Shown: in pieces, positions 1 to 7,634 of the stretch | Layout of the letters: every line of letters starts with the position of its first letter | How positions within the stretch are numbered: position 1 is the stretch's first letter | NCBI GenBank assembly: GCA_023409975.1 | Contig: JAEYQO010000051.1 | Span: 1-45,920, forward strand | DNA: 45,920 nt | DNA from: Bacteroidota bacterium | GTDB taxonomy: Bacteria > Bacteroidota > Bacteroidia > Chitinophagales > Chitinophagaceae | Direction: 5' to 3' | Made by a program: the position numbers and the translations under genes | Notes under the pieces: generated by a model | The model's input: the letters and a program-made list of their open reading frames with translations, nothing else | What the model was told of the DNA's origin: nothing | Databases searched by the model: none

Positions 1-2
1 AA

Positions 3-689
3 GATATTTTAGGATATGCAGGCAATGGTAGAGATTTGATTCTAAATGCGAAGAAAGGCTACGATGTTTTGAAGAATGCCTCTCAAAACCTTGGCTATGT
101 AGAAAAAATAGATGATGGCATGCGACCGTTAGAGACGATGACTATGGAAGAAATGGCGACGCGTCCTTATACGAAATCTGAGGGTGCATTACTTAAAGAA
201 GGCTTAAATGATATAGCAAAAGGTGCTTTGCAATTGGGAGGTGAAGTGATGGCTGTTGCAGATATAGGCATGAAAGGACCTGCTTATGGAAATTCAATGA
301 CAGGAGGAGCATTTGAACAATGGCATGGCACTATAATGCAAGGTAAAACTGGTGAGTATGGCAGCACTCTAATACAAAATGTAGAGTTTCAAGAAGCTGC
401 TTCAGAAGGATATTTTCAGTTGGCAGATTATGTGAATGCCACCAACAATCAAAGCAATATCGGCTTTGTTTACACCACCAGCAATATTATTGGCAGGGAA
501 GGTGTAACGTATGGTTACGGAGACAGTACTATAAGCATGGTTGATGCAGCCTTAGCTACTAACAGACCTATGTCTGCTGCTGAATTAGCTTACAATGAAA
601 AAACTGCTAACCTTGACGTGAAGTTTGCCTATTGGGGACAGTTCGTAGGGGACAGGCTTCGTATTATGGGACAGTTCAGAATTAAATAA
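3..689 (+). CDS. C-terminal part of a probable polymorphic toxin (5' end outside window)
   Basis: The reading frame is open to the left edge, so this is the 3' end of a longer gene; the internal TTG at 36 is not needed as a start. The visible 229 or so residues have no motif I recognise. They are rich in Gly, Ala, Asn and Tyr, with no membrane segment. Its position directly before a MORN-repeat lipoprotein (8 nt gap) and before Rhs core fragments suggests that it is the variable tip of an Rhs-type toxin, with the next gene as its partner. That role is inferred from context; the Rhs core itself is not visible here. Confidence 0.6.
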   Translation, partial: DILGYAGNGRDLILNAKKGYDVLKNASQNLGYVEKIDDGMRPLETMTMEEMATRPYTKSEGALLKEGLNDIAKGALQLGGEVMAVADIGMKGPAYGNSMTGGAFEQWHGTIMQGKTGEYGSTLIQNVEFQEAASEGYFQLADYVNATNNQSNIGFVYTTSNIIGREGVTYGYGDSTISMVDAALATNRPMSAAELAYNEKTANLDVKFAYWGQFVGDRLRIMGQFRIK

Positions 690-696
690 GACATTT

Positions 697-1260
697 ATGA
701 AGAAGTTTATTGTACTGTTGTTCTCAATGGCAACTATCGGTTGCGCTTTACAAAAGGCAAAAAAAGAAACAGTAAAAACCTACTTTCCTAGCGGCAAGCT
801 TCGCTCAATTACTGAAGTGGAAAACGGTCTGAGGAATGGAAAGGAGGAATTGTACTTTGAAAACGGCAACCTTTTTATAGTGCAGTATTTTAAAGATGAT
901 CTACCTGTAGATAGCGTATATCAATATGATAAAGACAAACCAAATGAGCTGCTATTTAAGGGTTATTCTACCTATAGGTCTCGTTTAGTTCTACATCAGG
1001 CAAACGGTCCAATCTTCTCCGTAAATGATTTTAAAGAAAATCTTGTTATTGACGGAATAATGCAGATATATCATGGCAACAGCAACCTAATGAGCCATAC
1101 TATTTATCGCGAAGGAAAGAAGGATGGAATTGAGGTGTTGTATTTTTTCAATGGCAACATCAGCAAAATAGAACATTACAAAGCCGGTGTAAAAGTGCCG
1201 CCAATTATCGAATTTGATAGCACAGGTAAGATGATAAATTATGTACCGGCTATTGATTAG
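697..1260 (+). CDS. YwqK-family (MORN_2 repeat) lipoprotein, likely immunity/antitoxin partner
   Basis: A 187-residue protein with an N-terminal lipoprotein signal ending in a lipobox (TIGC, Cys16), so it should be anchored to a membrane facing the periplasm. It contains repeats of the MORN_2 type: residues about 28-60 (a YFPSGKL motif followed by NGLRNGKEELYFENGNL) and about 120-160 (GKKDGIEVLYFFNGNI). Such YwqK-like proteins are often encoded next to polymorphic toxins and are annotated as antitoxins. It starts 8 nt after the stop of the toxin-like frame upstream and fits an immunity role. Its last 20 nt overlap a possible ATG of the next Rhs gene. Confidence 0.7.
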   Translation: MKKFIVLLFSMATIGCALQKAKKETVKTYFPSGKLRSITEVENGLRNGKEELYFENGNLFIVQYFKDDLPVDSVYQYDKDKPNELLFKGYSTYRSRLVLHQANGPIFSVNDFKENLVIDGIMQIYHGNSNLMSHTIYREGKKDGIEVLYFFNGNISKIEHYKAGVKVPPIIEFDSTGKMINYVPAID

Positions 1261-2938
1261 GATAGCCACGAATCACGATGGTCCGGGCAATATGCTGAGT
1301 CAGCAACACCTGGCTGCAACAGGCTGGACGAGGAGCTATACGCTCTATGCTACCAACAACCGGCTAAGACGAACGACTTTGGCGGGAGTGACACAGAACT
1401 ATAACTACGATACCAGAGGCAATATGACAGGTGGCCTGCCTCATCTGACCAATGGCAGCGGCGGCCTGACAAGCACCATGCGCTATAATGAGGAGAACCG
1501 GCTGGACAGGGTGATTCAGAATGCCAATGTCACGATCTACTACCAGTACGACAGTGCTGGTCAGCGGGTGCGCAAGACCCTGAAGAACCGTCAGGGCACT
1601 ATTGTGGAGACGCGGAAGTATATAGGCGGCTGGGAGGTGTATGAACGGAAGGCGGCAGGAGTGGTAGACTACCGCAGGGAGAGCCTGCAGGTGATGGATG
1701 ACAAGGAGCGGGTGGCGCTGGTGGAGACCAAACTGAGTAGCGGCGGTGCGGTGCAGGATCAACTGGTAAGGCACCAGTACACGAATCATTTGGGCACCGC
1801 CACCCTGGAGCTGGACACTACCGGAGCGATCATCAGCTATGAGGAGTACTACCCCTTTGGCAGCACCAGCTTCCAGAGCGGAAGAACAGCAACGGAGGTA
1901 AGCTTAAAGCGTTACCGGTTCACGGGTAAGGAGCGGGATGAGGAGAGTGGTTTCTACTACCATGGCGCGCGGTATTACATACCCTGGCTGTGCAGATGGG
2001 CGGCGGTAGATCCTATCAACAATGAATGGTACAATGCCAGCAGTGGACAGCCCGCACGCAACCAGGAACGGACTGCTGTGGAGTTTTCAGCTTCCCCCTA
2101 TGAATACTGCTACGACAACCCGGTAAGATTTAATGATCCGACGGGGGAACAGGTGCCGCCGGAGCAAACGAATACGATTCGTGTGAACGTCAATGTCTAC
2201 AAGGTAAATACTGAAGCCCAACAATTGGAGTTTCAATACACAATGTCCCCTGTAGACGTTCCGACAAGTGAAGAAGTTCAACGAACTCCTGTTGAAGTGA
2301 GCGTAATACAGGCTGACGTCCCCGTAAAGCGAGGTAATATGATTACCTATGAAACTAAAAACATTGGTGTTTACGTCAATCCTAATAGTGGCGAGACGTA
2401 TGACGAGAAGTTCAAGCGAGAAGATCCCGGTGTATATTTTCTCTACTATCTGACAACTAAAATCAATCCATTAGGGTCTGCTTCCTTGAAATTTTCTGAA
2501 GCGATCGGAGGCGAAAGTTATACATCATCTACAGGTAGTACAAAAACGATCGGAACAGCGCAAAGAGCTACAAGTGCGGCGACAGGGGTAGTGGAATTGG
2601 CTTCACTTGGACTTGCGTCCAGGAGTGCAAAGAGTCTTAGAGTGTATTCAGCAGTAAAACTATTTAAAGAAGGAGGTGAAATCCTTATTGATGGGACATT
2701 GAAGGATGCAAAGGAGAAGGAAATTGCTAAATATTTGTTGGGGCTAACGCTTTTTTTGCCCTTTTGGAAATCTGGGGACCAATGGGATAAAGGCACAATG
2801 ATTGCGGAGATTAGCCTACAGTCAGCAGAATTCGCCCAGCGACAACTTAAACAATCCAAAGAGCGTGCTCAAAACAAAAACGAAGCAGTTTCAAGTGCGC
2901 TGCAATTATTGAATATAGCGCTGACTTATGGAAAATAG
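1241..2938 (+). CDS. Orphan RHS-core toxin with variable C-terminal tip (5'-truncated Rhs)
   Basis: A 565-residue frame whose Rhs similarity starts at 1277 (DGPGNML). The large N-terminal part of an Rhs protein is missing. YD-type repeats occupy residues about 13-190. The Rhs-associated core follows (FTGKERDEESGFYYHGARYY, then a WAAVDP motif) and closes with NDPTG at 299-302. After that the sequence changes to a tip of about 260 residues with no recognised motif. The tip has a hydrophobic Ala/Gly-rich middle and an acidic/basic helical end. The ATG at 1241 lies inside the preceding lipoprotein gene; it may be a fortuitous start, since the core is probably a displaced fragment. The frame itself is intact. 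It overlaps the next gene by 11 nt, as toxin/immunity pairs often do. Confidence 0.75.
   Translation: MYRLLIRIATNHDGPGNMLSQQHLAATGWTRSYTLYATNNRLRRTTLAGVTQNYNYDTRGNMTGGLPHLTNGSGGLTSTMRYNEENRLDRVIQNANVTIYYQYDSAGQRVRKTLKNRQGTIVETRKYIGGWEVYERKAAGVVDYRRESLQVMDDKERVALVETKLSSGGAVQDQLVRHQYTNHLGTATLELDTTGAIISYEEYYPFGSTSFQSGRTATEVSLKRYRFTGKERDEESGFYYHGARYYIPWLCRWAAVDPINNEWYNASSGQPARNQERTAVEFSASPYEYCYDNPVRFNDPTGEQVPPEQTNTIRVNVNVYKVNTEAQQLEFQYTMSPVDVPTSEEVQRTPVEVSVIQADVPVKRGNMITYETKNIGVYVNPNSGETYDEKFKREDPGVYFLYYLTTKINPLGSASLKFSEAIGGESYTSSTGSTKTIGTAQRATSAATGVVELASLGLASRSAKSLRVYSAVKLFKEGGEILIDGTLKDAKEKEIAKYLLGLTLFLPFWKSGDQWDKGTMIAEISLQSAEFAQRQLKQSKERAQNKNEAVSSALQLLNIALTYGK
1268..1275 (+). repeat. Single octamer unit at the 5' junction of Rhs fragment 1
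   Basis: The sequence ACGAATCA sits exactly where Rhs similarity begins (next base 1276, native codon context from 1277). It equals unit 7 of the large octamer array further right. A single 8-mer could be chance, but its place at a breakpoint matches the two arrays that sit at Rhs breakpoints. Confidence 0.35.
1288..1372 (+). repeat. 85-nt Rhs segment, copy 1 of 3
   Basis: The segment runs from CAATATGCTGAGTCAGC to CGGCTAAGACGA and is repeated at 3456-3540 (one difference) and 5821-5905 (about eight differences). It encodes the YD-repeat stretch NMLSQQH...NNRLRR. In this copy the coding sequence continues normally past the end of the segment. Confidence 0.9.
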
Positions 2939-3410
2939 GATTGAGGTGATCGCAAAGGGCCACATAAAGATCAGGGCGTTCAGGCGAAACATTTGGTCGT
3001 GGGGTCTACTCTATATTGGTTTTTTTGGCTATTTCGCGTCTTTTATATTCAGAGGCTATTTTGAAATATCGTTCCTTACAATCGGTTTCTACGCTCTAAT
3101 GATCTACCTGTATTACAAAATGGTATTCAGAGATTGTATAATCTCCATTGATAAGGATTTGTACATTGGTGATAGATGTATACGCATTGGAAAGTCTTGG
3201 TTCTCCAGGGATGAAATCACAGTTTGTACAAATGTTGGTTCTGTTGGACCAATTGGGATTTTAAGTTACACAGTAGGCTTATGTTTTAAGAATTCAAGAA
3301 GGAAAAGGATGGATCTAATCGTCTTTAAGACCAGGGATCGAGCATCGAGGTTTGGAGAGGAACTGAGTCGTATACTTGATTTAGAATATGCAAATGATTT
3401 GGAATCCTAA
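2928..3410 (+). CDS. Small two-helix membrane protein, putative immunity protein
   Basis: A 160-residue protein of unknown family. A basic N-terminus is followed by two hydrophobic segments (about residues 23-42 and 47-66) and then a soluble C-terminal region with alternating strands (about 72-150) that could fold like a PH/GRAM-type domain. It begins inside the last codons of the Rhs toxin tip (11-nt overlap, different frame), which implies coupled translation and suggests that it protects against that tip. A membrane immunity protein would fit a toxin acting at the membrane. That function is inferred from position alone. Confidence 0.6.
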   Translation: MENRIEVIAKGHIKIRAFRRNIWSWGLLYIGFFGYFASFIFRGYFEISFLTIGFYALMIYLYYKMVFRDCIISIDKDLYIGDRCIRIGKSWFSRDEITVCTNVGSVGPIGILSYTVGLCFKNSRRKRMDLIVFKTRDRASRFGEELSRILDLEYANDLES

Positions 3411-3455
3411 AACATTCGAGTCTAGAATCTCGCAGCCAATGAGATTGATAGGTGA

Positions 3456-3540
3456 CAATATGCTGAGTCAGCAACACCTGGCTGCAACAGGCTGGACGAG
3501 GAGCTATACGCTCTATGCTACCAACAATCGGCTAAGACGA
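3456..3540 (+). repeat. 85-nt Rhs segment, copy 2 of 3
   Basis: It is nearly identical to 1288-1372, with one difference (AAC versus AAT near the end). To its left, from 3455 back, the sequence is unrelated to the Rhs gene. To its right it passes directly into the small octamer array. Confidence 0.9.
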
Positions 3541-3608
3541 CTACACGATATAACGACTACACGATTAAACGATTACACGATTTCACGATTAAACGACTAC
3601 ACGCATCA
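3537..3608 (+). repeat. Octamer tandem array, 9 units
   Basis: Nine consecutive 8-nt units, each starting ACG: ACGACTAC, ACGATATA, ACGACTAC, ACGATTAA, ACGATTAC, ACGATTTC, ACGATTAA, ACGACTAC, ACGCATCA. The first four bases are also the native end of the 85-nt Rhs segment. The array replaces 292 nt of Rhs coding sequence (1369-1660 in the first copy). Confidence 0.9.
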
Positions 3609-4969
3609 GTGGTAGACTACCGCAGGGAGAGCCTGCAGGTGATGGATGACAAGGAGCGGGTGGCGCTGGTGGAGACCAAACTGAGTAGCGGCGGTGCGGT
3701 GCAGGATCAACTGGTAAGGCATCAGTATTCCAATCACCTGGGCACAGCCACATTGGAGCTGGACACTACCGGAGCGATCATTAGCTATGAGGAGTACTAC
3801 CCCTTTGGCAGTACCAGCTTCCAGAGCGGAAGAACCGCAGCGGAAGTGAGCCTGAAGCGCTACCGGTTCACAGGCAAGGAGCGGGATGAGGAGAGCGGCT
3901 TCTACTACCATGGAGCCCGGTATTACATACCCTGGCTGTGCAGATGGGCGGCTGTGGATCCGCTGGAGCAGCAGTACAGTCCCTGGAGCAGTTACAACTA
4001 TGGGTTTAACAACCCGGTGAAGTGGACGGATAGTACCGGGATGGGGCCGGAGGAGTCGTGGCATCCGCCCATGCGAAAAATGGGGCCTGCCGAGTTGACC
4101 TTTGCCAATGGTATGCCTGAAGTGCAACATAGCGGTGGAACCCTGGATGAAGTTACAGTAAAGCCTGTATCGCAGGTGGGGCTGTTTAATTCAGAGACCG
4201 GACGAGATTTTCTCAACCACAACACCGTTGACAATACCTTCGTTGACAAGAGGAATTACAGTGCCTCCTGGTACCTGAACAATGCGTTGCCAGATCCTGG
4301 AACTATTGGGCCTACTCAGGACTACAGCTTTCCGATACGTGCTAGATTCTGGCTGTCACAGCAGTCTATTTTGAGTCCGTTTGCCTGGGCTACAGGGCAT
4401 GCTGCACCACCTAATAGTGCCGCTAACGATTTGGCTACAAGTCTTACATATTTGATGCCCGGTATTGGCCTTGCAAAGGCAGCAACGGAATCAGGTCTTG
4501 GTATTACTTCTGGAGAAGCAAATACTGGCGACTGGATTAATTTGGGGCTCTCTACTTTATCTTATAGAAATGTGTTAGCAGAGTCGATATTGAACCCTGG
4601 AAGAAATTTTGTTCCTGTACAAAATGCGGTTGGCATTGTTACCCTTAGGAGTGAAGGACGTGTATTTTGGTCGGGTGGATATGATGCAATGAATGCAGCG
4701 ATGAATTATGCCAAAGCTAATGGAATGACAACTTTGGAAATGACTAGGGCAGGTCATAATTTAACTAAGCTAACTCAGGGTATGCCTTGGGAACAGGCCC
4801 GCCCAATGTGGTAAAGATTATCTGCTACGTACGCGAAAGGAGCTAAGGGCCCAGTTCACGTTTTTCAAAATGCAACTGCAGGCGTCAGGCTCAATAGTGT
4901 TTGGCGAACAGTTGAATATCCTATATTAAGTAGAAAAAATACTATCATTTACCATAATATCTTCAACCC

Positions 4970-5224
4970 GTGATAACGATAAAAAAAGTCGAAATATATC
5001 AACGTTTTAATGGAGATGTTGATGGGTGGGCTAGAGTGGGCTCTAAAGAAGAAAAATCGATAATGGATGATGAAGATTGGTTTTTAATTGACGGGTTTAT
5101 CCAAGATATAAAACTTGTAAAAAAAGGGCTTGCTTCAGATACTTTTATGGATGTAATCAACGAAAGATTAAATGCAAAATGTGATAACGAAGAAACTATT
5201 CTGGCTATAAAAAGTTTAGCATAA
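4970..5224 (+). CDS. Small acidic protein, putative immunity protein
   Basis: An 84-residue acidic protein of no recognised family, with no signal peptide or membrane segment (motifs such as DGWARVGSKEE and DDEDWFLIDGF). Its GTG start overlaps the TGA that ends the extended toxin frame (GTGA at 4970-4973). Such 1-nt-shift overlap is typical of coupled toxin/immunity genes. It therefore probably neutralises the tip of the damaged Rhs protein upstream and would now be an orphan antitoxin if the toxin is truly dead. The role is inferred from arrangement. Confidence 0.55.
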   Translation: MITIKKVEIYQRFNGDVDGWARVGSKEEKSIMDDEDWFLIDGFIQDIKLVKKGLASDTFMDVINERLNAKCDNEETILAIKSLA

Positions 5225-5302
5225 GAACTTTTTTAGTGTTCCTTAGTGGGTGTCTGCCTTGATGAATAAAGGGAATGGAAATTGGTAGGAGTCATTAGTT
5301 GA

Positions 5303-5917
5303 ACCAAAAGCAATACCACCAGCTATACCTATGAACGCAGCGGACAGCTTTATTCCGTGGTCCTAACCAACGTTCGTGGACTGAACACAACCGCAGTGAG
5401 CAGCATCCGCTATAACGCCCTGGGGCAGAGAACCCGGATCGATTATGGTAATAACACTCGTACGGAGTATATTTATGATGCGAATACTTTTAAGGTGCGA
5501 CAGATCAGGACCACAAGAACGACAGATACCAAGGTGCTCCAGGAGCTGGATTACTTCTATGATCCTGTGGGTAATATCACCTGGCAGCAGGACGCGGTGC
5601 AGGCCACTGTTTTCTTTGCCAATGGTGTGGCCGGTCCGGATAATAAATATACCTATGATGCGCTGTACCGGCTGATCAAAGCAGAAGGCCGGGAACACGC
5701 AGGCAATAACACCGCGCCCGACTGGAATGATGGGAGCAGGGTGGGACTGACGCCAATACCTTATACCAATACCGCAGCCATGCGAAGCTACACCCAGTTA
5801 TACACCTACGATGGTCCGGGCAATATGCTGAGTCAGCAGCATATTGCTGCAACCGGTTGGACGAGGACCTATACGCTCTATGCTACCAACAATCGGCTAA
5901 GACGACCACATGATTAA
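5303..5917 (+). pseudogene. Rhs/YD-repeat fragment (TcB/TcC-like), truncated at both ends
   Basis: The frame carries YD-repeat sequence from about 5303 (YTYERSGQLYSVV) to NNRLRR at 5905, where the octamer array starts and a stop follows. A TGA at 5300-5302 closes the frame on the left. Motifs such as ELDYFYDPVGNITW, YTYDALYRLIKAEGREH and the LTPIPYTN block are those of the middle region of Rhs proteins related to insecticidal toxin B/C subunits. This fragment is the part that should precede the two core fragments to its left, sharing only the 85-nt segment with them. The GTG at 5357 is an internal codon, so no genuine start is visible. Confidence 0.8.
5821..5905 (+). repeat. 85-nt Rhs segment, copy 3 of 3
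   Basis: It is about 91% identical to copies 1 and 2 (roughly eight substitutions, most of them silent or conservative). Coding sequence continues to its left, while the large octamer array starts within its last four bases on the right. Confidence 0.9.
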
Positions 5918-6199
5918 ACGGTTAAACGGTTAAACGGTTTAACGATTACACGAATCAACGACTACACGGTTGCACGATAAAACGATTACACGATAAAACG
6001 ATTACACGATTAAACGACTACACGGTTAAACGATTAAACGATTAAACCATCAAACGACCACACGATTAAACGACTACACGATTAAACGGTTAAACGGCTA
6101 AACGATAAAACGACTACACGATTAAACGATTAAACGGTTACACGAGAATCAACGACTACACGATTAAACGATTAAACGATTAAACGAAAAAACGATTAA
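5902..6199 (+). repeat. Octamer tandem array, 37 units
   Basis: The array keeps an almost perfect 8-nt period through 37 units. Common units are ACGATTAA, ACGACTAC, ACGGTTAA, ACGATTAC and ACGATAAA. One unit has 10 nt (ACGAGAATCA). Units vary in bases 4-8 but nearly always begin ACG. It fills the space between the broken Rhs fragment and the promoter region of the helicase gene. I see no coding potential: AA-type units bring in TAA stops. Confidence 0.92.
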
Positions 6200-6235
6200 A
6201 CAACACCTTTAACATCTTACCCCATTTTATTATCT

Positions 6236-6243
6236 TATCTTTG
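6236..6243 (+). promoter_or_regulatory. TAnnTTTG promoter box upstream of the helicase gene
   Basis: TATCTTTG matches the Bacteroidota -7 consensus and lies 65 nt before the helicase ATG, just outside the octamer array. No clear TTG element is found 19 nt upstream. Confidence 0.5.
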
Positions 6244-6308
6244 TCTATTCTTAATCGCTGCATATTTAACCAGCACGTTTTTATCCAGCCTAATTTTTAT
6301 TTCTCTAC

Positions 6309-7577
6309 ATGACATTTAATGAATTGAGTCTGATGACTCCACTGCTTCAGGCACTGGAAACAGAAGGCTATACACAACCTACACCCATCCAGGCACAGGC
6401 TATTCCTGTCGTCCTGAAGGGAAAAGACCTACTGGGCTGTGCCCAGACAGGCACTGGCAAAACCGCAGCTTTTGCGTTGCCGATACTTCAGCTTTTAGCG
6501 GAGCAGCCCCGGCAGCATCCCGCAGGCATACGTTGTTTGATATTGACACCCACCCGGGAACTTGCCATACAGATCGGAGACAGTTTTAAAGCCTATGGCA
6601 GTAAGCTGAAACTCCGGCATACCGTCATCTTTGGAGGAGTTCCGCAGGGTTCTCAGGTACAGACATTGAGACAAGGTGTGGACATCCTGATCGCTACTCC
6701 TGGACGATTGTTGGATCTTATCAGTCAGAAGATCATTTCGCTGAACCAGATCAATAAGTTCGTATTGGATGAGGCAGACCGGATGCTGGACATGGGCTTT
6801 ATTCACGATGTGAAGAAAGTCGTTGCTTTATTACCGGCAAAGCGTCAGTCGTTGTTCTTTTCTGCGACCATGCCACCGGAGATCCAGAAGCTTGCAAATA
6901 CGATCCTGCATCAGCCTGAGAAGGTGGAAGTGACGCCTGTTTCTTCGACCGTTGAGATCATCGAGCAGTCTGTTTTTCATGTTGATAAAGCCGATAAACG
7001 GAAATTGCTGCATCATTTGTTGCAGGACAAGTCTATTGAAAGTGTGATTGTTTTTACCCGTACCAAACATGGTGCTGACAAAGTAGCGAAAGACCTGAGT
7101 CGCTCGGGTATTACGGCTGAAGCGATTCATGGAAACAAATCGCAGAATGCCAGACAGCGGGCTCTTGCCAATTTTAAGAACGGCAGTACAAGAGTCCTGG
7201 TGGCTACAGACATAGCGGCGCGTGGAATAGATATCGATGCCCTTTCGCATGTGATCAATTTTGATCTGCCAGAGGTTCCTGAGACCTATGTTCACAGGAT
7301 TGGAAGAACGGGTAGGGCTGGTGCTTCAGGAATTGCTTATTCGCTTTGCGATGTCGAGGAGCTGGATTATCTGAAAGGTATCCAGAAGCTGATCGGTAAA
7401 CAGATACCATTGGTTAGTGAACACCCGTTCCCGGCTGCAGATTCCGGAAAGGTTATGATCCGTCCGCCAAAGAATAAAGCGGTAGTAGGTCGTCCGGATG
7501 CCATTCGCCAGTCGCCGGGCAGAAAGCCCAGCCAGCACCAGAAGTCGCGCCCTGCAAAGGCCCGGCAGAGCTGGTAA
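6309..7577 (+). CDS. rhlE: DEAD-box RNA helicase (RhlE-like)
   Basis: A 422-residue ATP-dependent RNA helicase, probably acting in ribosome assembly or mRNA turnover, with all the core motifs. Q motif: PTPIQ (24-28). Motif I: AQTGTGKT (45-52). Motif Ia: PTREL (81-85). Motif Ib: TPGR (130-133). Motif II: DEAD (154-157). Motif III: SAT (185-187). Motif V: ATDIAARGID. Motif VI: HRIGRTGR (329-336). The two RecA-like domains end near 365 and a basic tail of about 55 residues follows, typical of RhlE-type proteins binding structured RNA. It is a single-gene unit with its own promoter box and a shared terminator. Confidence 0.93.
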   Translation: MTFNELSLMTPLLQALETEGYTQPTPIQAQAIPVVLKGKDLLGCAQTGTGKTAAFALPILQLLAEQPRQHPAGIRCLILTPTRELAIQIGDSFKAYGSKLKLRHTVIFGGVPQGSQVQTLRQGVDILIATPGRLLDLISQKIISLNQINKFVLDEADRMLDMGFIHDVKKVVALLPAKRQSLFFSATMPPEIQKLANTILHQPEKVEVTPVSSTVEIIEQSVFHVDKADKRKLLHHLLQDKSIESVIVFTRTKHGADKVAKDLSRSGITAEAIHGNKSQNARQRALANFKNGSTRVLVATDIAARGIDIDALSHVINFDLPEVPETYVHRIGRTGRAGASGIAYSLCDVEELDYLKGIQKLIGKQIPLVSEHPFPAADSGKVMIRPPKNKAVVGRPDAIRQSPGRKPSQHQKSRPAKARQSW

Positions 7578-7599
7578 GCTATCAGATAAATTGTATAAA

Positions 7600-7627
7600 A
7601 AAAGCCTTCGTAAAGAAGGCTTTTTTT
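7600..7627. terminator. Bidirectional terminator between helicase and the 84-aa gene
   Basis: The hairpin AAAAGCCTTC / GAAGGCTTTT has a 5-nt loop, flanked by an A-run on the left and a T-run on the right. It therefore serves both convergent genes. Confidence 0.85.
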
Positions 7628-7634
7628 ATTTCCA

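Larger units (their letters stand above)
3456..4973 (+). pseudogene. Damaged orphan RHS-core toxin: internal segment replaced by octamer repeats, plus in-frame TAA in the tip
   Basis: Rhs similarity starts at 3456 without a start region and runs to 3536. It is interrupted by a 72-nt octamer array (3537-3608) and resumes at 3609 in another frame (VVDYRRESLQ), because 292 nt present in the first copy are missing here. The Rhs core (FTGKERDEESGF, WAAVDPLEQ, DSTG) ends near 4044 and is followed by a tip of about 300 residues. The tip holds VFWSGG and TTLEMT motifs. The frame stops at TAA 4812-4814, yet the same frame then stays open to TGA 4971-4973 with protein-like sequence (GPVHVFQNATAG, then VWRTVEYPIL). 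A one-base change to TAA is the simplest explanation. The region 3609-4814 could still be translated from GTG 3609. Confidence 0.8.

Noticed and set aside
1364..1789. Long minus-strand frames opposite the Rhs cores (also 3606-4130)
   Set aside because: They appear in both Rhs copies only as mirror frames of a conserved plus-strand coding sequence, with no recognisable protein.
3388..3615. Separate small gene across the octamer array
   Set aside because: It is the tail of the membrane protein frame region joined to the 85-nt Rhs segment and repeat; the peptide only reads out repeat sequence (RLNDYT).
5902..6199. CRISPR array
   Set aside because: The period is only 8 nt, with no spacers and no cas genes.
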